From contig JADDTR010000016.1 in the NCBI GenBank assembly GCA_015345905.1, positions 686,631 through 750,630 of the forward strand: a stretch of DNA of 64,000 nucleotides, read 5' to 3'. Under the pieces are notes generated by a model. It made no database searches. It was not told the origin of the DNA and saw only the letters and a list, made by a program, of their open reading frames with translations. Shown one piece after another: positions 57,313 through 64,000 of the stretch. Made by a program: the position numbers and the translations under genes. The stretch comes from Aotearoamyces nothofagi. Its lineage: Eukaryota > Ascomycota > Leotiomycetes > Leotiales > Tympanidaceae. How positions within the stretch are numbered: the first letter of the stretch is position 1; each line of letters starts with the position of its first letter.

Positions 57313-60128
57313 ATGGGAGATAATTGCGGACGAAGTGAAGCACCTATGGCACCTGTCAAGGAGCAGAAGGCGTCTCTAATGGACGAAATCATACAGCAGG
57401 GAGAGCTGTCTTACAATCCAGGTCTTTCACAAGAGAGCCGAACGACTCACGAAGCAGAATTCAATGCTCTGCTCAAAAGGTAAGCCGAATCTTCTTGTTC
57501 GTGCTAGTGTAGTGAGATATGTTATCGTATTAATGCTAAGGATCTGCAGAACCGGGACACTGTCTTTGATGCCAGTTTTAACGACATTGGTTCAAACAGG
57601 ACGAGTGAAACCGTGGCTACGACCATATCTCATTCAAGCTTTATCTTTGCTTCCCCTCCGTCCTAGAGGTGTTCACCAAACAATAGAGTTCGTTGTCTCA
57701 GCCCACCCCTCAACAATTCACCATGAACAGAACACAAAAGCCTCAGCAGAGTCTCGTGGGGCAAGCATCTCCCTTGAAGCCTTAAACTCTGCGTCTCGAT
57801 TGATATCCTCGCCACCTAGGAGCATGTCTGCGGAAGAATGGTTTCCTGCAATCGCTCCGCAGCTCCTGTCATTACTTGATGGTCAAGGTGGACTAGAGAT
57901 GGTCAAAGCGGCTTCTTTCATCATAGGCTATGGCATTCTTGGGAGAAGAGAGTACGGTGCACCAGGTATATCATACTTCCAATTTACATGCTCGAGACTA
58001 ACATTAGGATCTAGGGGCTATTGGCTGGATATCATTCGCGGAGCCAATCCTCCGCAATATTGATCCTTCCCTAGGTATGGGAATACGGTTTGTAACACCA
58101 AGCACTTCAGAAGATATAATTGAAGTCATCAGACCGCGCAACGTAGTTGTCACGGCACCTGATGTAGCAGATGCTCTTCGCCGTTTAGCCTCCCTTTTAA
58201 GTTCTCATCCGAACCCCGGGCTTTCTAAGCGACTTCTCAACAAAATCTTATTACCACTTTGGTCAATTACCTCTTGGACATCGAATGATGGCACCCTAGA
58301 AGACTGGCGTGCTCCAGCCCAGTATCTCTTGCAAATAGCCCTTCAACTGTCTTCAGATGGTTCTAAGTTGATCACGATCGCTGATAATCTCATGTTTCAA
58401 GGAAACCGTGACAACAACCATCTTTGTTGGACTTACAAACTTGCTTCCCAGGGTGGAATCCAAATAGAAACGTGGTCAGGAGAGGATGACAGATTATTTT
58501 CACGTTATGGGCCAGGTATTGCTGAGCTTGATGGGAAGATGGAAGCATTCGTCGATTTTCTCCAACCGATAGGGGATGTGGACAGTGTCCCCGCAATGTT
58601 CTTATCGCTCTGTCGGAAGTGGTTCCTAAAACCAGATGAACCAAGACGGGTAGAGATACTCATAGGGCCTCGCGATAATGAGAATTATGAGGGTAGAATT
58701 ATTGGAGCCAAACTCATGCAGAAAATGATTGATAAGCTACCGGAGAGGCTTATAGGCGAGTCGACGCAGGTCCTAGAACTCATCAGCGAGGTCCTTCATA
58801 GGGTTATTGACAGCGATGAGGATCTTGATTCAGATGACACGGTTGGTGTGGCGCTAAGTTTATTAAATATGTTGTGTACTTCAGCAAACTTCCGTACAAC
58901 GGAGGGAAATGAGCGGATTTATACTATGATGCGGAATTCATTACAGGCTATTGGAAGAACAGAATATGAGGTGTCTTCTACAGCTAGAAACATTTTATTT
59001 GTGATGGAATTCCAGGCCTCTGATCAGCCACACTCTAAGTCTGCATCTGCGGTTGATCAGAATGCCGAAGATCGACGGACATACAAATTGGCACTTTCTT
59101 ACCTGACGGCGAATGATTCACCGCCGCCTGTTAGAGCGCAGGGCCTTGATCTTATCTCGGGATTGATTGCAGCAAACACTCAAATTCTAGATATCCCAGC
59201 CACTATGGTTTTGCTTTCGTCGCTTCTTCAGGATGACGAAGAGTACATTTATCTTCGTGCTATTAAAGCATTCATATCTCTATCTGTCAAGCACCCTAAG
59301 GTGGTTATGCAAGGCCTTCTAGGTCAGTATATCGATACGAAGGAGGAGACTCCGTTAGACGCGCGTCTGCGGCTTGGTGAAGCGCTCCTGCAAGTAGTTG
59401 AGAGGGCCGGACAGGCATTCACTGGAGACATTGCTCGTCAAGTCAGTGAAGGACTGCTTGAACTTGCCGGGCGTCGCGGCTACAGACCAAAGTACGAGTC
59501 ACAACAAGCTAAAAGAGCAGTCGCATCCCAAAACAAGAACCGGGAAGCAGAGGAAGCATGGGACGGTCCTGTACCACAAGTGGAAGAGACTTCAGCGGAT
59601 GGTGATGTTCTGAACCAGATTGTAGAGGGCTGGGAAGGGACGTATGGCGAGGAAGATGTGCGGATTCGCGCATCAGCTCTTTCGGTGTTTGGATCAGCTC
59701 TTGAGACTAACATCGCGGGTATCGCATCATCTATTATCAGTAGTTCAGTGGACCTTTCCATCAATACCTTGGCATTGGAGCCGGAAATTCAAAAGGCAAT
59801 TCTTCGACGAGCGGCAATATTGCTTATGATGTCTTTGATTCGAGCATTGGACAAGGCTCGCGAGGATGGGAAGAAGTTGGGATTTGGACTTGCAGGTCAA
59901 AGTATAGAAGATGTAACGAGAATACTGAGGTATATATTGGATACTGATAACGATGGATTGGTGAAGCAGCATGCAAAGGACGTCCTTGAGAGTTTGGACG
60001 CCTGGCAATTGAATAGTTTGCTTGGACCACACCAGGAGTTAGGTTCGGAATTGCAGGAATTGGCTGGGTTAAATGTAACCCGAGGGGTTTCTGGGATATC
60101 AGGACCTAGGATTGAGGAGATCGAGTAG
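57313..60128 (+). CDS. RTP1: RNA polymerase II assembly factor Rtp1/Tango6
   Basis: HEAT-repeat protein of the Rtp1/TANGO6 family; yeast Rtp1 helps assemble and import RNA polymerase II. Exons: 57313-57479, 57550-57965, 58015-60128; introns of 70 and 49 nt; 898 residues. The splices give ALLKRTGTLSLMPVL and YGAPGAIGWISFAEPIL. Family segments: EDIIEVIRPRNVVVT, GPGIAELDGKMEAFVDFL, FLSLCRKWFLKP in the C1 domain, then the C2 HEAT region (PPPVRAQGLDLISGLI, LLQDDEEYIYLRAIKAFISL, DARLRLGEALLQVVERAGQ, RIRASALSVFGSALETN). No signal peptide or membrane segment is seen. The start at 57313 is the first ATG, and the exon 1 frame is open from there. Confidence 0.85.
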
Positions 60129-61004
60129 AGCATTGTGTTATGCCTCAACAACGCTTTCAAACTTTCCAGCGCTTGGCAACTTGAAGATTGCATATATAGT
60201 AGCAGCTTAGAAGTAAGCGATATATGGCCAGTGCCATTGTGAGACCTAGATAGATTCGTATTCCTGCGCTGGTAGAGGCTAGAACTGTTGAGGAGCATAT
60301 TTCTATCTACTGCTTAACTGCAGTAATGGAAGTATAATCCGATTAAAGAAGTCTCGTCCAGCACGTGATCCATTCAGGCTAAATAAACCGACATCGCGTC
60401 GATCCTCCCTTCCATGCGAGAAATGCCTTCTTCCGCGACGGTGTAAAGATCTACGCCACCTTTCCAGAACGATCTTCCGGGTAATCTACAGTTGCTTCAA
60501 TTTGGCATACTTGCACAACTGTGGTCTAGTCTTTGCCAAGTCTTGCATTCAATGCCGAGGCAGACCTCGCCCGTAGTATATCGAACCATGGACTGGTGAT
60601 GCCGTCCCCTTCTCCAGCAAGTACCAGAACAGCATCGTGGACAGTTCCATGAGCCCCCACATCGGCTTCATCGGCTTCGTGCGGAGACCTGGGGTGAGCC
60701 CCCACATCGGCTCCGTGCGGAGAGCTGGGGGAGGGCATTTATCCGTTCACTTCCCCGTTTTCTTTCAAGTCACGATGCTGTGGGGTGAGGCAATTTCGGC
60801 ATTTTGTACTCTTCTGCAGGCATAATCGGCAGAAGGCTCTTCATCGATCTTCTAAAGCCGCCGCGGAAGGAGCTGTTTACTCCTCATTGTGTTTTGACTT
60901 TATCCGGTAGGTTAAATACTCAGAATTGTTGGGTTTCATTATAAGAATAGAAGGTGTAGAATGAAGAAGCCATCATCATCAGTGTAGTCTGCCCTTTAGA
61001 CGCA
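60129..61004. other. Intergenic, RTP1 to beta-xylosidase
   Basis: About 880 bases with no supported gene. It contains an imperfect tandem duplication at 60650-60730 and the beta-xylosidase promoter. Confidence 0.5.
60650..60730. repeat. Imperfect tandem duplication (45 and 36 bp)
   Basis: Two adjacent units start TGAGCCCCCACATCGGC and end CTGGGG. They differ mainly by a nine-base segment present only in the first copy, itself an internal repeat of ATCGGCTTC. Confidence 0.85.
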
Positions 61005-63939
61005 ATGGCAGTCATTACATTTTTGGCCTTTGCAGCACTCGCTAGCTCTGTATCTGCTGACTTCCCTGATTGCGTTAATGGACCTGTGAGTATCAATTAT
61101 TTCCTGTTTACTTCTTTGGATATGCTAATTGACATGTACAGTTGAAAAGCAACAGTATTTGTGACTTGACATTTGACCCGTACTCGCGCGCCACAGCTGT
61201 AAGCCGTCAGCTACACAACCGGCTGGTAGAAACACAACTAAAATCTTTAGCTTGTATCACTCTTTACACTCCAAGAGAAGATCGATAACACGCAGGATGC
61301 AAGTCCCGGAGTTGCTAGACTTGGGCTTCCTGCATATGAGTGGTAGGAACTCTCTTTCAAATCTTCGAGGCGTCCCTAAATTCTCTACAGGTGGAATGAA
61401 GCTCTACATGGCGTTGCTAGTTCTCCTGGTGTCACATTTGCAGCATCTGGTGACGACTATTCCTACGCAACATCCTTCCCTCAACCAATTCTGATGGGGG
61501 CTGCGTTTGATGACGAATTGATCCATAATGTCGCTACCGTTGTGTCGACGGAGGCTCGTGCATTTAATAATGGAAATCATTCCGGTCTGAACTTCTGGAC
61601 ACCGAACATCAACCCCTACAAGGACCCAAGATGGGGCAGAGGCCAGGAGACTCCTGGAGAAGATCCATTCCATTTGAGCTCTTATGTCAACCAGCTCATT
61701 ACAGGTTTGCAAGGAGGCCTTGATGCCAAGCCATATAAAAAAATCGTTGCAACTTGCAAACACTTTGCTGGATACGACCTTGAAAGTTAGTAGATACTAC
61801 TCATATTCCTCTGTCTTCGGACTCTGACTTTCTTAGACTGGCATGGAAATGCTCGCTATAGCTTTGATGCCATCATCAGCCCAAATGACTTGAGAGAATA
61901 CTATACGCCAGCTTTCCAGCAGTGTGCACGTGACTCAAACGTGCAATCAGTCATGTGCTCTTACAATGCTGTCAATGGCGTCCCTACTTGCGCTGATCCC
62001 TATCTCCTTCAAACGGTGTTACGTGATTTTTGGGGTTGGACGGACGAAAACCAATGGGTGGCTGGGGACTGTGGTGCGGTTCAAAATGTGAGCTAAGTAT
62101 TGCCTTGTCAATCTGCCTAGAAAACTGACTCCCAAGCAGATCTATAATGGTACCAGCTTCGACGTTCCTAAATATGGCCACAATTATACTCAGACACCGG
62201 AAGAGGCTGTTGCAGATGCTCTTAATGCTGGCACTGATCTCGATTGTGGCACGTTTTAGTAAATATGGAAAACAATTCTTCACAGGCTCATATACTAACT
62301 TGCTGGGAAGTCCCGATTTCCTAGGCTCTGCATACAGCCAGGGCCTTTTCAATATCTCCACCCTCGACCGCTCCCTAATTCGTCGTTACGCTTCACTGGT
62401 GCGACTCGGATACTTCGATCCACCTGCTCAGCAGCCATACAGGCAACTGACCTTTGCCAACGTATCTACACCGGATTCGCAAGCGCTGGCTCTCCAAGCT
62501 GCCGAGGAAGGGATCGTATTACTCAAAAACTCTGGCGTCTTACCTTTCGTGTCTCCCAATATGACAGTAGCAATGATCGGACCGTTGGTACTGGCGACAA
62601 CACAGCTGCAAGGAAACTACTACGGGGTAGCCCCTTATGTTCACTCGCCACTTTATGCAGCCCAGGGAGCAGGAATGAGCGTTATGTATGCTCAGGGTGC
62701 TGATATCAACTCTACGAATACTACTGGATTCACGGCTGCGATGAAGGTTGCGAGCCAGGCTGATGCGATCATTTACGTTGGAGGAATCGATGTCTCTATT
62801 GAGGCTGAAGCTATGGTAGGTGAAAAACGTCACTTTTTTATCATACTTCTCGTTTCAAGTACCAGCTGGAATTATTCTGAAGAATGCCTCTGCTATGCCT
62901 CGTAAAGCCCCCAGTTTTTGCGAGACTACTAGATCCATCTACTGGGGGGTTTTTTTTATTCTTAATTTCACGTTTGACCATGGAGAAGTCTGCTAATAAT
63001 TCGAACTCAGGATCGTGAAAATATCAGCTGGACAGGCAATCAGCTAGATCTGATTAGACAGCTATCAACTCTCTCAAAGCCCCTAGTAGTGGTCCAATTA
63101 GGAACTATGCTAGACTCATCATCCCTCGCCTCCAACCCGGGTGTTGATAGCCTAGTATGGGCTGGCTACCCCGGCCAAGATGGCGGAACGGCAATCCTAA
63201 ACGTTCTACTTGGCAAAACAGCTCCTGCAGGACGCTTACCCATAACGCAATATCCGGTTAGTATCCATGTTGCTTATAATCACTTATATATCACTAATTT
63301 CCGGTAGGCTGATTATGTAAGCCAACTCCCCATGACAAACATGTCTCTTCGCCCATATTTCTCCGACAACTACAGTGACAATAACCCTGGGTAAGTCAGC
63401 TATCAATCACCTTCTAATTACCCACTAATGTGTTGATTTCCAGGCGCACATACAAATGGTACACCGGCACTCCCGTTTTCGAATTCGGCTACGGTCTGCA
63501 CTACACCAACTTCACCGGCCGTGTTTCCCCTCCCACCAACAACACGTTCAGCATCGAGTCGCTCCTCACTTCCAACACTACTGCCAAGTACAAAGACCTG
63601 ATCCCCTTCCAGTCCTTCTCCATTAGGGTCACCAACACGGAAAGTGTTACATCCGACTACGTAGCGCTCGGGTTCCTTACAGGAGAATTCGGTATACCTC
63701 CGTATCCTAAGAAGTCTCTGGTTGCATATCAACGCTTGCACAATATTACTGCAGGACAGAGTGTAGAAGGTTCATTGAATCTTACACTTGGAAGCTTGGC
63801 GAGAGCGGATATCAACGGTGATATGACGTTGTATCCGGGGTATTATAGCTTTGTCTTGGATATTGATACAAAGGCGATGGTTAATTTTACTCTTACTGGA
63901 GAAGCTACTGCCTTGGATGCCTGGCCTGCAGCAAAATGA
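61005..63939 (+). CDS. GH3 beta-xylosidase, secreted
   Basis: Extracellular glycoside hydrolase family 3 enzyme of the fungal xylan 1,4-beta-xylosidase type. Ten exons: 61005-61085, 61142-61198, 61251-61342, 61391-61785, 61837-62087, 62140-62258, 62311-62815, 63011-63256, 63308-63390, 63444-63939; 774 residues. The signal peptide is MAVITFLAFAALASSVSA. The barrel domain has GVARLGLPAYEWWNEALHG, DPRWGRGQETPGEDPF, CKHFAGYDLENWHGN and VAGDCGAV, where the Asp (about 286) is the expected nucleophile. CGTFYPDFLGSA is restored by a 52-nt intron with a perfect TACTAAC branch site. The C-terminal parts show GIVLLKN, IEAEAMDRENISWTGNQ, WAGYPGQDGG and the fibronectin-like domain. Intron 7 is 195 nt and carries an inverted repeat. 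Ten exons is many for this family. Confidence 0.92.
62908..62948. other. Inverted repeat inside beta-xylosidase intron 7
   Basis: CCCCCAGT pairs with ACTGGGGG across a 25-base loop and is followed by a run of T. It lies within the one long intron of the gene (62816-63010). Confidence 0.6.
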
Positions 63940-64000
63940 GAGGATGGTCGGGTATAATTATCCTATGATGGCTGGGAAAGGCTGTGACATTGTTGCTTCG

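Overview
The window is nuclear DNA from a filamentous ascomycete (Pezizomycotina, perhaps Leotiomycetes-like; the class is a guess). The gene set is eukaryotic and fungal. Most introns are short (about 47-95 nt) with GT..AG ends and branch sites such as CTGAC or TACTAAC. It holds about twenty-two recognisable protein genes on both strands, most of them intron-bearing, plus two weak small-protein candidates. No rRNA, tRNA or CRISPR array was seen. Exon limits below come from reading splice signals together with family conservation.

Layout. 1-4.7 kb: gene-poor, one possible small cysteine-rich protein and an AT-rich block. 4.8-18 kb: compact housekeeping block: DASH subunit Dad3, mitochondrial ribosomal protein uS5m, tRNA uracil methyltransferase Trm2, UNC-45/She4 myosin chaperone, TFIIH subunit Tfb4, taspase-like threonine aspartase, actin-related protein Arp3. 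18-23.8 kb: nearly 6 kb without a convincing gene, full of short tandem and self-complementary repeats (CAGTAC arrays, minisatellites, homopurine and homopyrimidine runs). 24-32.5 kb: zinc alcohol dehydrogenase, Mss116-like DEAD-box helicase, a PPR-like mitochondrial protein, a UPF0587 zinc protein and the spliceosomal protein SmF. 32.8-43.4 kb: PRMT5/Skb1, Prp43 and an SPX-ankyrin-GDPD phosphodiesterase (Gde1), with an AT-rich island between the last two. 45-54.6 kb: accessory-looking stretch with a Zn2Cys6 regulator, a LaeA-like methyltransferase, a class II O-methyltransferase (with a GC-AG intron) and a secreted or anchored App1/DUF2183 protein. 54.6-57.3 kb: sparse. 57.3-64 kb: Rtp1/Tango6 and a secreted GH3 beta-xylosidase.

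Working together. Several neighbours share divergent promoters (uS5m/Trm2, She4/Tfb4, PPR/UPF0587, PRMT5/Prp43, Gde1/Zn2Cys6 factor, LaeA-like/O-methyltransferase). SmF, PRMT5 and Prp43 lie within 6.4 kb and all serve snRNPs or splicing. The regulator and two methyltransferases at 45-52 kb may be a small or eroded secondary-metabolism locus, but no backbone synthase is present.

The least explained items are a diverged dispersed repeat whose two copies (11.2 and 25.5 kb) resemble each other at protein level on the minus strand, an imperfect 155-bp tandem duplication at 28.4 kb with a shared relic frame, a perfect 14-bp inverted repeat in the Zn2Cys6 promoter, and an Arg/Ser/Ala-rich open frame fused in frame upstream of the alcohol dehydrogenase start. 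I found no clear new defence or mobile system.
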